Notes: generated by a model not told the origin, from the sequence alone. Counted from the first letter of the stretch, positions 43,891-53,859 are shown. The stretch: DNA of 64,000 nt from Fidelibacterota bacterium (GCA_016784025.1 JADHVL010000015.1:31957-95956); one strand, 5' to 3'. Made by a program: numbers and translations.

Positions 43891-46269
43891 ATGACAGATA
43901 TAAATACTTCAACTGCCTTTCCAGTGATGCCTCTGCGCAACACGGTACTCTTTCCCCAGCAGGTTATCCCACTCTATATCGGCCGAGAACGCTCATTAAA
44001 ACTTTTGCGTGAACTCCCTTCTGGGAAGAAGACAATAGTGGTTGTGGCCCAACGTGAAGGTTCAGTAGAGAATCCTGAAGCAGGAGACCTTTTTGATGTT
44101 GGAACCACTGCCTCAGTCATGAAAATACTGGATATGCCAGATGGCAGCCAGAGCGCCATTGTCCAGGGCGGGGAACGTGTACGCATAAATAGTTACTCAC
44201 AAACGGATCCTTATTTTAAAGCCAGCATTGAAGGCATCGAAGAAATTTATGATGCTGATCTTGAAACCGATGCCATGTCTGCCAATATCCGGACTCTTTT
44301 CCGTGAACTTTCAAAAGTCGCAGACTATATCACCCAGGAGCACATCTCACTGCTATCCAATATCCAGCATCCTGCCCGTCTGGTTGATCGGGCCGTTTCC
44401 ATGATGCAGCTCTCTAATAGTGAGAAGCAGGGCATCCTGGAGGAAACTGATGTCACGGAGCGGCTCAAGAAAGCTACCGTCCTCATCAATCGGGAAATAC
44501 AGCGCCAGGAAATTGGTGAGAAAATTCAGACTGAGGTTCAGGAAGAAATTTCCAAGAGTCAGCGTGAATACTTTCTACGAGAGCAGATGAAAGCCATCAA
44601 GAAAGAATTGGGCGAAGATGATCAAACTCTGGAAATCAAGGAACTTGAAGAGAAAATTCTCGAAGCAGGTATGCCGGAAGAAGCCCTTAAAGTAGCCAAT
44701 AAAGAAATTGATCGCCTCCAGCGAATCCCCCCATCATCTCCTGAATATACAGTTTCACGGACCTATCTGGATTGGTTGGTTGAATTACCGTGGAGTAAGG
44801 AAACTGAGGATCGAGTAGATATTCAAGAAGCCCTGAATATTCTTGATAGAGACCACTATGGTTTAAAACGGGTCAAGAACAGAGTGCTGGAATTCCTGGC
44901 AGTTCGTAAACTCAAAATGGAACAGAGTCCTGATGCACCCATAAAGGGACCTATCCTGTGTTTCCAGGGACCTCCGGGAACTGGTAAAACCTCTCTTGGT
45001 AAATCCATCGCAGATGCTCTTGGTAGAGAATTTATTCGAATTTCTCTGGGTGGTGTACGGGATGAGGCTGAGATACGTGGTCACCGCCGTACTTATATCG
45101 GTGCCTTACCAGGTCGCATTATTCAAGGGCTGAAAAAGGCCAAAACACGCAATCCCGTATTTATGCTGGATGAAGTTGACAAGCTGGGAACAGATTTCCG
45201 AGGGGATCCAAGTTCAGCCCTCCTGGAAGTCCTCGATCCAGAACAGAACCATTCCTTTAGTGATCACTATCTTGAGGTTACTTTTGATCTCTCCAAGGTC
45301 ATGTTTATTGCAACAGCAAACTGGCTGGATCCAATTCCCGGACCTCTCCGTGATCGTATGGAGATGATTGACTTCCCTGGATATATCGAAGAAGAAAAAA
45401 TTCACATCGCCAAATCGTATTTAATTCCAAAGCAGGTCACTGAACATGCCCTGGAAGAAGAGCAGATTACCTTCATGGATACCGCCATAGGCGAAATCAT
45501 CGGTCGCTATACGTATGAAGCAGGTGTTCGTAATCTTGAGCGTCAGATCGCCAATGTGTGCCGCAAGGTCGCCAGGGAGCGAGCAGAGGGGAATGATAAA
45601 CCTCGTCGTATTACCAAGAGTAGCATTACCAAATTGCTTGGTCCACCAAGACGCCATAGTGAAATTGCAGAACGAATGTCTAACTATGGTATCGTGATTG
45701 GTCTGGCCTACACTGCTGTGGGTGGTGATATTCTGTTTATTGAAGCCATGAAAATGGAAGGCAAAGGGGGCTTGAAGCTCACTGGTAAACTCGGTGATGT
45801 GATGAAAGAATCTGCCCAGGCTGTATATTCATATATTCGTTCAAATGCTGAACTTTTTGACATCGATCCAGATTTCTATAAGAAATGGGATATCCATGTG
45901 CACATCCCGGCTGGAGCTGTTCCAAAAGATGGACCTTCCGCTGGTATCACACTTTTTACTGCCATGATTTCCCTGCTTACAGAACGACTGGTGAAAAGTA
46001 ATCTGGGTATGACTGGTGAGATCACACTCCGAGGGGCTGTCTTGCCCATTGGCGGAATTCGTGAGAAGGTCATGGCAGCTAACCGTGCTGGTCTCACAAC
46101 CGTCATCTTACCAAAGAAGAATGAAGCTGATCTGGTGGATTTACCAGAAAAAGTAAAAAAAGAGATGGAATTCAAATTTGTAGAGCAAATTTGTGATGTC
46201 ATCGAGCTTGCTCTGGAACCAGCTATCGAAAAGAACAAAGTACCCAAAAAAGTAGCAGCCAACGCTTAG
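43891..46269 (+). CDS. lon: Lon protease (LonA)
   Basis: A 792-residue ATP-dependent serine protease degrading misfolded and regulatory proteins in the cytoplasm. N-terminal LAN domain (PVMPLRNTVLFP), coiled middle, then Walker A GPPGTGKTSLGKS (about residue 361), Walker B VFMLDEVDKLG and sensor segments, and the protease domain with the catalytic Ser in PKDGPSAGITLF (about 682) and Lys in GGIREKVMAANRAG (about 725). Length and motif order are standard for LonA. It follows the toroid protein gene by 28 bp. Confidence 0.97.
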   Translation: MTDINTSTAFPVMPLRNTVLFPQQVIPLYIGRERSLKLLRELPSGKKTIVVVAQREGSVENPEAGDLFDVGTTASVMKILDMPDGSQSAIVQGGERVRINSYSQTDPYFKASIEGIEEIYDADLETDAMSANIRTLFRELSKVADYITQEHISLLSNIQHPARLVDRAVSMMQLSNSEKQGILEETDVTERLKKATVLINREIQRQEIGEKIQTEVQEEISKSQREYFLREQMKAIKKELGEDDQTLEIKELEEKILEAGMPEEALKVANKEIDRLQRIPPSSPEYTVSRTYLDWLVELPWSKETEDRVDIQEALNILDRDHYGLKRVKNRVLEFLAVRKLKMEQSPDAPIKGPILCFQGPPGTGKTSLGKSIADALGREFIRISLGGVRDEAEIRGHRRTYIGALPGRIIQGLKKAKTRNPVFMLDEVDKLGTDFRGDPSSALLEVLDPEQNHSFSDHYLEVTFDLSKVMFIATANWLDPIPGPLRDRMEMIDFPGYIEEEKIHIAKSYLIPKQVTEHALEEEQITFMDTAIGEIIGRYTYEAGVRNLERQIANVCRKVARERAEGNDKPRRITKSSITKLLGPPRRHSEIAERMSNYGIVIGLAYTAVGGDILFIEAMKMEGKGGLKLTGKLGDVMKESAQAVYSYIRSNAELFDIDPDFYKKWDIHVHIPAGAVPKDGPSAGITLFTAMISLLTERLVKSNLGMTGEITLRGAVLPIGGIREKVMAANRAGLTTVILPKKNEADLVDLPEKVKKEMEFKFVEQICDVIELALEPAIEKNKVPKKVAANA

Positions 46270-46398
46270 AGAAAGAGATATTTTACAAAGAATCTTACGA
46301 ATTCAACAAAGGGTTCTTTAAAAACAGCATAAAAGTTTGTTATTTTCATCTAGTCGTTGTTTGAGTTTTAAACTGTTATTGAGAGATGGAGGGGTCTG

Positions 46399-46773
46399 AT
46401 GCACTGTCCAAAATGTAAAGGGTATATGAAAAGTATCGAGTTCGAACATGTCCAGGTCGAACGCTGTACTAAATGTTATGGGATCTGGTTCGATAGGTTT
46501 GAACTTCAAGACCTGAAAGTCCTTTCAGGGTCTGAAGTCATTGATATGGGTGATCCTGAAGTCGGTAAACAACAAAATCAGAATACTGAGGCAATTTGTC
46601 CAAGATGCGAAATTGCCATGCATCCTGAGGCTGATAAGCGGCAACCACACATTCGTTATGAGCGTTGTCCTGATTGTCGGGGTGTTTATTTCGATGCCGG
46701 GGAATTCAGAGATTATAAAGAATTGACCATCGGCGAATTCTTCAAATCCATGTTTAACCGTAAAAGCATCTAG
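46399..46773 (+). CDS. Tandem TFIIB-type zinc-ribbon protein
   Basis: A 124-residue soluble protein with two zinc-ribbon units: CPKC...CTKC with GIWFDRFEL (residues 3-45) and CPRC...CPDC with GVYFDAGEF (about 65-105). The paired CxxC and the following W/F-D-x-x-E motif are typical of the zf-TFIIB domain family. The role is unknown. GGAGGGG precedes ATG 46399. Confidence 0.85.
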   Translation: MHCPKCKGYMKSIEFEHVQVERCTKCYGIWFDRFELQDLKVLSGSEVIDMGDPEVGKQQNQNTEAICPRCEIAMHPEADKRQPHIRYERCPDCRGVYFDAGEFRDYKELTIGEFFKSMFNRKSI

Positions 46774-46809
46774 AATTCGTATCATCAATTTCTCCTGAGA
46801 ATGGAGTAA

Positions 46810-46860
46810 GTTCCCCTCCTCGGAGGGGTGCCTCGTGTAACGAGGCGGGGTGGGCAAACC
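46810..46860. repeat. Left palindromic repeat flanking DUF559 gene
   Basis: GTTCCCCTCC-TC-GGAGGGG, then a second hairpin GCCTCG-TGTAA-CGAGGC, then GGGGTGGGCAAACC ending one base before the DUF559 ATG. Its outer and inner ends match, in inverted orientation, the repeat at 47249-47283. Confidence 0.75.
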
Positions 46861-47298
46861 ATGGCAAATAGAAAGATACTGGCATATCATCCCGACCTAA
46901 TACAAAAAGCCAAAAAACTCCGTCAAAACATGACCTTTTCCGAAATTCTATTGTGGAAACGACTAAAAGCGAAACAAATGATGGGTTTTCAATTCAACAG
47001 ACAACGGCCTATTGACAATTTCATTGTGGATTTCTATTGCAAGGATTTGATGCTGGCCATTGAGGTTGATGGTGCAAGTCATGAACCTGTGGAAGTTCAA
47101 GATTATGATCGCAGAAGGCAGAAAAGCTAAGAAAATCTAGGTGTCAGATTTCTGCGATTTGATGATATTGATGTTAAAAAGAACCTAGATGATGTTGTGA
47201 TGACGATTCAGTTGTGGATTGAAGAGCATCAAGAAGATTTGGTGGGAAGGTTACCCACCCCTAGCCCCTCCATGGAGGGGAACGATTGGGAGAAGTAA
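46861..47298 (+). pseudogene. DUF559 (Vsr-like) endonuclease, interrupted by TAA
   Basis: ATG 46861 opens a DUF559 endonuclease-type protein: NMTFSEILLWKRLKAKQM, GFQFNRQRPIDNFIVDFYC and EVDGASH with the catalytic-type D/E residues. The frame meets TAA at 47128-47130 just before the conserved ENLGVRFLRFDD block, which continues in the same frame to 47298. A pair of compensating one-base changes (AAGCTA to AGCTAA) would explain the stop. The last ~15 codons run into the right flanking repeat. The gene seems recently inactivated, and sequencing error is an alternative. Confidence 0.75.
47249..47283. repeat. Right palindromic repeat flanking DUF559 gene
   Basis: GGTTACCCACCCC-TAG-CCCCTCC-AT-GGAGGGGAAC. 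It is the inverted counterpart of the left repeat, lacking the internal GCCTCG hairpin. Together they frame the DUF559 gene. Confidence 0.75.
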
Positions 47299-47300
47299 TT

Positions 47301-47726
47301 ATGGATACTTGGCTAAAATTCATAAAAACACAATACAACCGACCTCGTACAAAACTACTGCTTGCCATGGGTGCCATTTTGATGGTATCTGCCCTGGGAA
47401 TCGGAATCAGTGATAACCCACCAGGTATCGGTCTGACCTATTTTGGCATCGTATTATTATGCTTCAGTATGCTCCATCATTGGCGAAGTGCCCGGGATTT
47501 TGGAACCCTCCTGGCAGTAGCTATCATCAGTTTTCCTGTGTTGGTATTGATCCACAATATCTTTGATGCAATAAATACTCAAATTGGTGTGGTTCCCGTG
47601 GTGAATCAATTGTTGAGTGGTATCTCAGTTATGGCATTTATCACTGGGGTACTCGTAGCTCCGGCGGTGGCTCTGGTAGGTATTTTGGGAGGGCTGTTCT
47701 ACCTCATCAAAAAACACCCGAATTAA
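47301..47726 (+). CDS. Small membrane protein of unknown function
   Basis: A 141-residue protein with four hydrophobic helices (about residues 18-38, 44-62, 70-95, 105-135) and few charged residues; a HHWRSARDF loop lies between helices 2 and 3. No family recognised. ATG 47301 is chosen over GTG-type 47286, which begins in the flanking repeat. The stop codon lies inside the palindrome at 47714-47735. Confidence 0.65.
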   Translation: MDTWLKFIKTQYNRPRTKLLLAMGAILMVSALGIGISDNPPGIGLTYFGIVLLCFSMLHHWRSARDFGTLLAVAIISFPVLVLIHNIFDAINTQIGVVPVVNQLLSGISVMAFITGVLVAPAVALVGILGGLFYLIKKHPN

Positions 47727-47781
47727 TTCGGGTGTTAGCAGGTCATATAAAAAAAGGTCCCGGAATTTCCGGGACCTTTTT
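47714..47781. terminator. Palindrome and bidirectional terminator between convergent genes
   Basis: A perfect 22-bp palindrome at 47714-47735 (ACACCCGAATT and its mirror) overlaps the stop codon. Fifteen bases on, AAAAAGGTCCCGG (47751-47763) and CCGGGACCTTTTT (47769-47781) form a 13-bp stem with A and T tails, so it can stop transcription from both directions. Confidence 0.85.
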
Positions 47782-47801
47782 AATCTATCTAAACTCTGGG
47801 A

Positions 47802-50723
47802 CTAGAAATGAAGCTTCAGTCCAAAGTTCATGAAACGAGGTGTACCAAGGAACACTTCAGCTCTTGAAGCTGAGTGACTGGCACCACTTGAGAAACCATT
47901 GTACTGGCTATTGTCAACAGCATCTTGAACATAAGTTGCATCAAGAACATTGAAAACATGACCAAACAGCTGAGCATTTATGCCGGCAATCTTTGGTAGA
48001 TCGTAGGTTACATGCAAATCCATTTTGGCATAGCCTGGGGCATCCCAAACTTGGTCACGATCTGCGTAGGCCAGCTCAGCAGCACTGAGTAATCCATCGC
48101 CTTCACCATTATCATAGGCAAGTTCCCAAGGATCGATTTCACCTGCTTCGCCGTCACCCTCTTCACCATCATCACCCCAGTCATTAATCTGACGACTATC
48201 AGGGCTCCAGTCAGCATAGTTGTTGTCATAAATGCTGTAGAGTGCCTGGATTCTCAGACCTTTGATAGGCATCAGTGTAGCACCTAAGACATAGGCTGTC
48301 TGTGGCATATCACCAACTTTGAGGTCCTTCAGAGCATATCTGTATTCACCTAATGTCTCACCGGCTTCGTTTTGGTAATTGCCATCGGCATCACCCTCAA
48401 ACTGCCAGCTGCCAAAACTTAAGGAAGCATCGACACGGAGCATTTGCATAGGTTGTACAGAAGCTTCAACTTCAATACCCTTATGGTTCTGGTTGACACC
48501 AGTGAGGAAAATAACGTCTGTATCACCACTTGAACCCTGGCCACTAGTTACGGCCTTGGTGAGGTTACGATCTTTCCAATCAGTATTGTAACCATTAGCA
48601 GTTACGGCAAACATTTTGGCCTTGTAGTTGACACCAAACTCCGTGCTAGTGAATTTCTCATTAGCAGGATCTGCAGCGACAGTACCATCAAAATAGATGA
48701 CGTTGTCCATGATTGGTGGTTTTTCAACATAGCCGAAGTTACCAAAGATGTTGAAGTTATCTGCTAGATGGAACATACCGCCACCCTTAACCTGCATGGC
48801 ACCGATAGCATCAGACTTGACAACTTCTTGTTCAACTGTAAAGAGATCCTGATAGGAGTATTTGATGGATGAAAAACCGGCCATACCATAGGCATTTATA
48901 GCCCCAGCGGTATAACTGGCCTGTGCGAACCCACCAATCCAGTCAACAGTAGTTTCACTATGATAGTCGATGTTGTCACCAAGCATCACTTTATAAGAAC
49001 CACCATTGTTTACATTTGGATCAGAGTCATCTAAGTAATAGTCGCCACCAAGAAGGTCACGGACTTCACGTGTATGCTCAATTCCAGCAGTACGCCAGTC
49101 GATACCAAGCTGAAGTTTCAACATGTCACTCATGTCAAAATTAAGTTTGGAGATCAAACCGATGGTGCTTTGACGGTTGATGCTATTGCGCAGGATACCA
49201 ACTGATTGGTTATTTCCTGCACCGTGTGTGCGAACCAGGGCTTCTTTATCAACATAAACTGTATCATCACTACCCGAGTTATAGGCAACTAGAGTGTTCC
49301 AATCCCTTGTCCAGGGGCCATCACCATAGTAGAATTTGTAATCTTCGCCACCAAGTGTGCCATTGGCATCCAAGGTTGGAATCTTACCATATGTACCAGT
49401 ACCACCACCGGAACCGCCTGACCAATATGCAACTGTTGAAAGTCTCATTTTTTCAGAGAGGTTCAGATAATGGTTCAAATTCACTAGAGGTTTGTGGAAG
49501 TAGTTTTCACGTTCGTTCAAGAAATTAGGATCATATCTTTCAACGTTACGTTCACCATACATATACCAATATTGTTCGCCTTTGTAATCAGAACTGATAT
49601 CAGCTACATTCTGATTGAAAAGATGTCCAACATCGGAACCATCGGAATCCAAAGTAAATTTATCTACATATGCATCCCAATCTGCATCGTCTACACCATC
49701 TTTAGCTATTTCTTCAGCAAATTCCTTATCATAAGCCATGACGTTCTGTTTGTAAAGATTCTGACCATGACGCTGAGGAGCACCAATAGCATATAGTTCA
49801 AAACGATTGTTTGAGTTAACAGCATAAGAAGCACCAAAATAGTATGCCCAGGCATCGGTCCAGGCGCCATCAACAATACCATCACCAGTTTTACGAACGA
49901 TAGTACCACTCATAGCAATTTTATCGCCAATCAAACCGGTGTTGTAGTTAACAGTAGTTTTCAGGAATGAACCGGAACCGGCTTCCTGTTTGAAGCTACC
50001 ACCTGCGGCAAGTTTTGTTGGATCAGTAATGATGTTCATGGTTCCACCAATTGAAGGTGTTGCCAGGTTTACAGCACTAAGTCCACGTTGCATCTGGATT
50101 GAAGATGTGGCATCACCAACACCATCCCAGTTTGACCAATAAACCCAACCGTTTTCCATATCATTCTGAGGAACACCGTTGATCATAACTGCAACATTGC
50201 GCTGGTTGAATCCACGCACGTTGATACGAGCATCACCAGCACCACCACCCTGGTTGGTGGCATATACTGAAGGAGTTGTGTTAAGAACAAGTGGAATATC
50301 CTGTGAACCAAGACGTACTTCCATCTCTTCTTTTGAAACGTTTGTATAAGCAACAGGAGTGTTGGCATCTGCACGAGAAGCCAAAACTTCCAAGGCACTC
50401 ATTTCGAGAGCCTGGCTTGAGAGTGCAAAATTTAAGGTTGTGGCCACACCACTTGCTACCTGTGCACTCATTGTCACTGATTCATAACCAATGACTGAAG
50501 CTGTGACGGTATAATTACCGGCTGGGACACCTTCAATGACGAAGGCACCTGATAGATCTGATGCACCACCATATGGCTGGCCATCAACGATCACATTAGC
50601 GCCTGGAAGGGCGTCGCCTGTAGTACCGTCAGTAACTGAACCGGAAATCGTACCCTGTGCCAGGGCGAGAGCCGGAACCATTACCATAACGAACAATACA
50701 GTAAATAGATAACGTTTACTCAT
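47802..50723 (-). CDS. TonB-dependent receptor with carboxypeptidase-regulatory N-domain
   Basis: A 973-residue outer-membrane transporter. Signal peptide (MVMVPALALAQ), then a CarbopepD_reg-like domain (GTISGSVTDGTTGDALPGANV..., about residues 24-110), a plug domain (about 115-235, with INVRGFNQRNVAVMINGVP and IQMQRGLSAVNLATPSIGGTMNI), and a ~720-residue barrel ending RFMNFGLKLHF. A low-GC but acidic insertion rich in Asp/Gly (GDDGEEGDGEAGEID, near residue 880) may be a surface loop. Substrate unknown. It has its own sigma-70-like promoter and a terminator below. Confidence 0.93.
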   Translation of the reverse strand: MSKRYLFTVLFVMVMVPALALAQGTISGSVTDGTTGDALPGANVIVDGQPYGGASDLSGAFVIEGVPAGNYTVTASVIGYESVTMSAQVASGVATTLNFALSSQALEMSALEVLASRADANTPVAYTNVSKEEMEVRLGSQDIPLVLNTTPSVYATNQGGGAGDARINVRGFNQRNVAVMINGVPQNDMENGWVYWSNWDGVGDATSSIQMQRGLSAVNLATPSIGGTMNIITDPTKLAAGGSFKQEAGSGSFLKTTVNYNTGLIGDKIAMSGTIVRKTGDGIVDGAWTDAWAYYFGASYAVNSNNRFELYAIGAPQRHGQNLYKQNVMAYDKEFAEEIAKDGVDDADWDAYVDKFTLDSDGSDVGHLFNQNVADISSDYKGEQYWYMYGERNVERYDPNFLNERENYFHKPLVNLNHYLNLSEKMRLSTVAYWSGGSGGGTGTYGKIPTLDANGTLGGEDYKFYYGDGPWTRDWNTLVAYNSGSDDTVYVDKEALVRTHGAGNNQSVGILRNSINRQSTIGLISKLNFDMSDMLKLQLGIDWRTAGIEHTREVRDLLGGDYYLDDSDPNVNNGGSYKVMLGDNIDYHSETTVDWIGGFAQASYTAGAINAYGMAGFSSIKYSYQDLFTVEQEVVKSDAIGAMQVKGGGMFHLADNFNIFGNFGYVEKPPIMDNVIYFDGTVAADPANEKFTSTEFGVNYKAKMFAVTANGYNTDWKDRNLTKAVTSGQGSSGDTDVIFLTGVNQNHKGIEVEASVQPMQMLRVDASLSFGSWQFEGDADGNYQNEAGETLGEYRYALKDLKVGDMPQTAYVLGATLMPIKGLRIQALYSIYDNNYADWSPDSRQINDWGDDGEEGDGEAGEIDPWELAYDNGEGDGLLSAAELAYADRDQVWDAPGYAKMDLHVTYDLPKIAGINAQLFGHVFNVLDATYVQDAVDNSQYNGFSSGASHSASRAEVFLGTPRFMNFGLKLHF

Positions 50724-50864
50724 CTTCTTGTTTTCCTCCTTTTATTGGACATACGATATGTGTAATGACTGTGACAGACATCACATGATGAATGGGTTCC
50801 TCGGGAATATTTATTCCAGATGAACTCCATAAATTTACTTAAATTTCTCCATCCATTACGGCGC

Positions 50865-50893
50865 AAGATAGACTAGCATTTTTTACCTGTCAA
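50865..50893 (-). promoter_or_regulatory. Sigma-70 promoter of the TonB receptor gene
   Basis: On the minus strand TTGACA (50888-50893), a 17-base spacer, TATCTT (50865-50870), about 140 bases before the start codon. Confidence 0.5.
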
Positions 50894-51229
50894 CCACCAA
50901 TTTGTTAGGAATCTGTTATACTTCAGTAGAATGGTGTACCCGCACAACTATTAGGGGTTATCACATACATGAACCCAATATGTTGTATATCTAGAGCTTA
51001 GAGAGATCAGCTCTAGTAGCATGAGAAGCTCAAATCGTTTAATGCTTGAAGAGGGTGAAAATTATTTAATTTTCATGGTGCCAAATGTTTTGGTAAGCGC
51101 AGGTAATTTGTTGCTCCCAGTTGACTTTAATTCGGGCTGAATGACCTGGCAGAAGTGAGATTGATCAATCGAATTATGTGTTTGCATTCTCCTGCTCAAA
51201 ATGGCTTATTTAAAGGCAATGACCCGTCC

Positions 51230-51360
51230 TCGCCTCACCCGCCTCAGTTGGTGGGATTCAGGCTTCGCCGTGGTCATCCGCCAATGAGGAAGAGCAATTC
51301 GTCTTCACGGAGTTTCGCCTGGCGAGATATCTCGCTGCGGATGTACTGAGGCGGATGAAA
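51230..51360. repeat. Palindrome-rich non-coding element before the U32 peptidase gene
   Basis: The 659-bp gap 50724-51382 has no gene. Near its end CCGCCTCAGT (51239-51248) pairs with ACTGAGGCGG (51345-51354), TCATCCGCC (51274-51282) with GGCGGATGA (51350-51358), and GCGAGATATCTCGC (51322-51335) is a perfect palindrome. The overlapping pairings resemble a REP-like element. Confidence 0.5.
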
Positions 51361-51382
51361 CTAGAACAAGGTGAACACCATT

Positions 51383-52708
51383 ATGAATAAAACGACATCA
51401 GAATTATTACTCCCAGCCGGTAATTTGGAGAAATTGAAGTATGCCTTCGCATATGGTGCAGACGCGGTCTATGCTGGCGTGCCACGCTACTCCTTACGCA
51501 CACGGGAAAACGAATTTAGAAAAGAATCATTACTTGACGGAATCGCATATACCCATGATTTAGGCAAAAAGCTTTATCTCACCATGAACATCTATGCCCA
51601 TAACACAAAAATTAAAGGCTTTATGGATGAGATGGAACGTATGCTCAAATATGAACCCGATGCCATGATAATGGCTGACCCCGGACTCATCCACCTCGCC
51701 CGCAAAGAATTTCCTCAATTGGACATTCATTTGTCAACCCAGGCAAATTGTACCAATTGGGCCAGTGCCGATTTTTGGAGGGATCAAGGTGTCACGCGCA
51801 TCATTCTATCCAGAGAACTGAGTTTGAAGGAAATAGCAGAAATCCACGCCAAAGTTCCAGGTGTGGAGCTGGAGGCGTTTGTTCATGGTGCCATCTGCAT
51901 TGCCTATTCAGGGAGATGCCTTATAACCAACTATATGAACAATATGGATGCCAATCAGGGGACCTGCACCAACTCTTGTCGCTGGGGTTATAACTTTGGT
52001 CAGAAATCTCCAAGTCTACTGGAAATGGAGAGTCAGGATATCATTCAGGTTGATGCTCCCTATACCCCTCCTGAAGATGGCTATTTTCTGGAAGAGCCTA
52101 AACGACCGGGACAATATTTTGATATGAAAGAGGATGAGCATGGTACTTACATGATGAATGCCAAGGACCTCTGCTCAATAGAGCTTCTTCAGCAGATGCG
52201 AGATGCCGGGATTGTCAGCTATAAAATTGAGGGACGCACCAAATCTGTCTATTATGCAGCTATGACAGCCAGGTCTTATCGTAAAGCCATCGATGATATG
52301 CAGGCAGATCGTCCCTTTGACTCAAAAAATCTTGAAGACCTTATTGGGATTGCTCATCGTGGATACATCTCTGGATTCTACACCAAGAATCCTCAGGAAT
52401 ATGGGCAGAATTATGTAGATCCTTCTTCACAGGATTTTACCCATCAGAATGCAGGGATGGTTACAGGCTGGGATAAGTCAGCACAATTGCTTGAATTTGA
52501 AATTAAGAATCAGATCAGGGTAGGGGAGACACTGGAGATCATCTCTCCAGACAAAACGGTAGAAATCGTGGTTGAGGAATTATTCAACAGCAAAAAGCGT
52601 CCTGTTGATGTGGTTCATGGTGGTACTGGTCTGGGCTATATCCCTTTTGATCATGATCCAGGTGATTTTACTGTGATGCGGAAAGTTTTGCCAGAAGCGC
52701 GGGGATAA
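51383..52708 (+). CDS. trhP: U32 family peptidase-like protein (TrhP-type tRNA hydroxylation protein)
   Basis: A 441-residue protein of the U32 family. The signature EAFVHGAICIAYSGRCLITNYMNN is present (about residues 170-193), followed by CTNSCRWGY and later KDLCSIELL, which supply the four conserved cysteines of Fe-S-dependent TrhP/RlhA proteins. Such proteins modify tRNA wobble uridine or rRNA rather than act as collagenases. ATG 51383 is preceded by AAGGTG; GTG 51371 would add four residues. Substrate assignment to tRNA is by family length and motif only. Confidence 0.85.
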   Translation: MNKTTSELLLPAGNLEKLKYAFAYGADAVYAGVPRYSLRTRENEFRKESLLDGIAYTHDLGKKLYLTMNIYAHNTKIKGFMDEMERMLKYEPDAMIMADPGLIHLARKEFPQLDIHLSTQANCTNWASADFWRDQGVTRIILSRELSLKEIAEIHAKVPGVELEAFVHGAICIAYSGRCLITNYMNNMDANQGTCTNSCRWGYNFGQKSPSLLEMESQDIIQVDAPYTPPEDGYFLEEPKRPGQYFDMKEDEHGTYMMNAKDLCSIELLQQMRDAGIVSYKIEGRTKSVYYAAMTARSYRKAIDDMQADRPFDSKNLEDLIGIAHRGYISGFYTKNPQEYGQNYVDPSSQDFTHQNAGMVTGWDKSAQLLEFEIKNQIRVGETLEIISPDKTVEIVVEELFNSKKRPVDVVHGGTGLGYIPFDHDPGDFTVMRKVLPEARG

Positions 52709-52721
52709 ACCCACGTTGGAC

Positions 52722-52809
52722 CATTGCGAGTCCGTAGGACGCGGCAATCTCTTCATTCCAACAGCCAGATAAATACGAGATTACTTCGTCGCTTGCGCTT
52801 CTCGTAATG
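52722..52809. repeat. Dispersed inverted-repeat element
   Basis: CATTGCGAG...GGCAATCTC (52722-52751) and GAGATTACTTCG...CTCGTAATG (52777-52809) form imperfect inverted arms. This is the CATTGCGAG-CAATCTC type of intergenic repeat often seen in bacterial genomes. It lies between the convergent U32 and PorV-like genes. Confidence 0.6.
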
Positions 52810-52836
52810 ACAATGGCGACCTGTTCCTTAACAATA

Positions 52837-53817
52837 TCAGAAAATAATATCCAGTGACAGGAATCGGGTATCTCCCAGATGTTCATGCATGACAAATGCA
52901 TAATCCAGTTTGATCACCATTTTTTCAATACGCTGGTGTAACCCTACTCCCAGACTTGGTTGTTGCTCGTTCTGATTAAATCGATACCCTCCACGCAATA
53001 CGAATCGCTGTGCAATGGTTGATTCCAAACCTAACAGAGCTTGTTCATCATTATCATTATAGTGAATGATATCCAGGGCCAATCTGGAATGGAAGAATTG
53101 TGCCTTGATCAGGTCCATCCCCATGCCGAATTGAAAAATCAAGGGCAGGGGATAAGCCTCAGTATTCTTATTCGATGGGATGAGGCGATTGGGGAACTGG
53201 TCTGAACCATCATAAAAAACCAACAGGTCTGGTCCATCCATTTTAATATCAGGTCCAAAATTTCTCAAGGACATGGCAATAGTGGCATTCTGGAATGGAA
53301 TATTGTAATGAGTCCCAAAATCAAAGGCGATACCAGATGCCACCTCATTCCAGATGCGTTGTCGAATATATTTGGCCGTAATTCCAAAACTGAATTGATC
53401 GATGAGATTGCGGGCATAGCTCACACCCATCTCAAGGTCCTGGGAATCAAAAAATTCCCCTGTTCCACCTGGTTCATATTCAGTGGTAATCTCCATCTTA
53501 TCCATCCCCAGGGTACGTGCATAAATTCCAATGGCACCCTGTTCCTTAAGATTCAGAGTATATGCCAGGGCATTCACATCGAAAAAGGTCATCCAGGGGA
53601 TATGCGAAACATGCAGGGCATGGGTATGATTATGGATAATACCTGCTGGATTCCAGAAGAGGGCAGTTGCATCCATTGACATGCCTGTCACTGCTCCTCC
53701 AAGAGCGGCAGAACGAGCTCCGATGGGAATCTTGAGGAATTGTGCTCCGGCGGTACCCAGATTTGTATTTTGTGCTTGGATTCCAGAAGCCAGCAATAGC
53801 ATCAGCAGAATCTGCAT
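52837..53817 (-). CDS. PorV/PorQ-family outer-membrane protein
   Basis: A 326-residue barrel of the PorV/PorQ type that helps release type IX cargo at the outer membrane. Signal LLMLLLASGIQAQ, then NTNLGTAGAQFLKIPIGARSAALGGA and DATALFWNPAGI, both diagnostic, and a C-terminal strand pattern. ATG 53817 is used because it opens the signal peptide; the longer frame to 54015 is intergenic repeat. The gene follows a type IX cargo gene after 194 bp that contain a repeat element. Confidence 0.88.
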   Translation of the reverse strand: MQILLMLLLASGIQAQNTNLGTAGAQFLKIPIGARSAALGGAVTGMSMDATALFWNPAGIIHNHTHALHVSHIPWMTFFDVNALAYTLNLKEQGAIGIYARTLGMDKMEITTEYEPGGTGEFFDSQDLEMGVSYARNLIDQFSFGITAKYIRQRIWNEVASGIAFDFGTHYNIPFQNATIAMSLRNFGPDIKMDGPDLLVFYDGSDQFPNRLIPSNKNTEAYPLPLIFQFGMGMDLIKAQFFHSRLALDIIHYNDNDEQALLGLESTIAQRFVLRGGYRFNQNEQQPSLGVGLHQRIEKMVIKLDYAFVMHEHLGDTRFLSLDIIF

Positions 53818-53859
53818 CAATTTTTTTCTCTGAAAGACTAAGCAAGTAGAATTCGTTCT

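Noticed and set aside
46828..46860. Upstream start of the DUF559 frame
   Set aside because: It reads through the flanking palindrome; ATG 46861 is the natural start.
47128..47130. Recoding of the DUF559 stop as selenocysteine
   Set aside because: The codon is TAA, which is not used for selenocysteine; a broken gene is simpler.
49494..49796. Antisense frames in the TonB receptor gene and other long opposite-strand frames
   Set aside because: They lack start signals and homologous motifs and mirror codon structure of the real genes.
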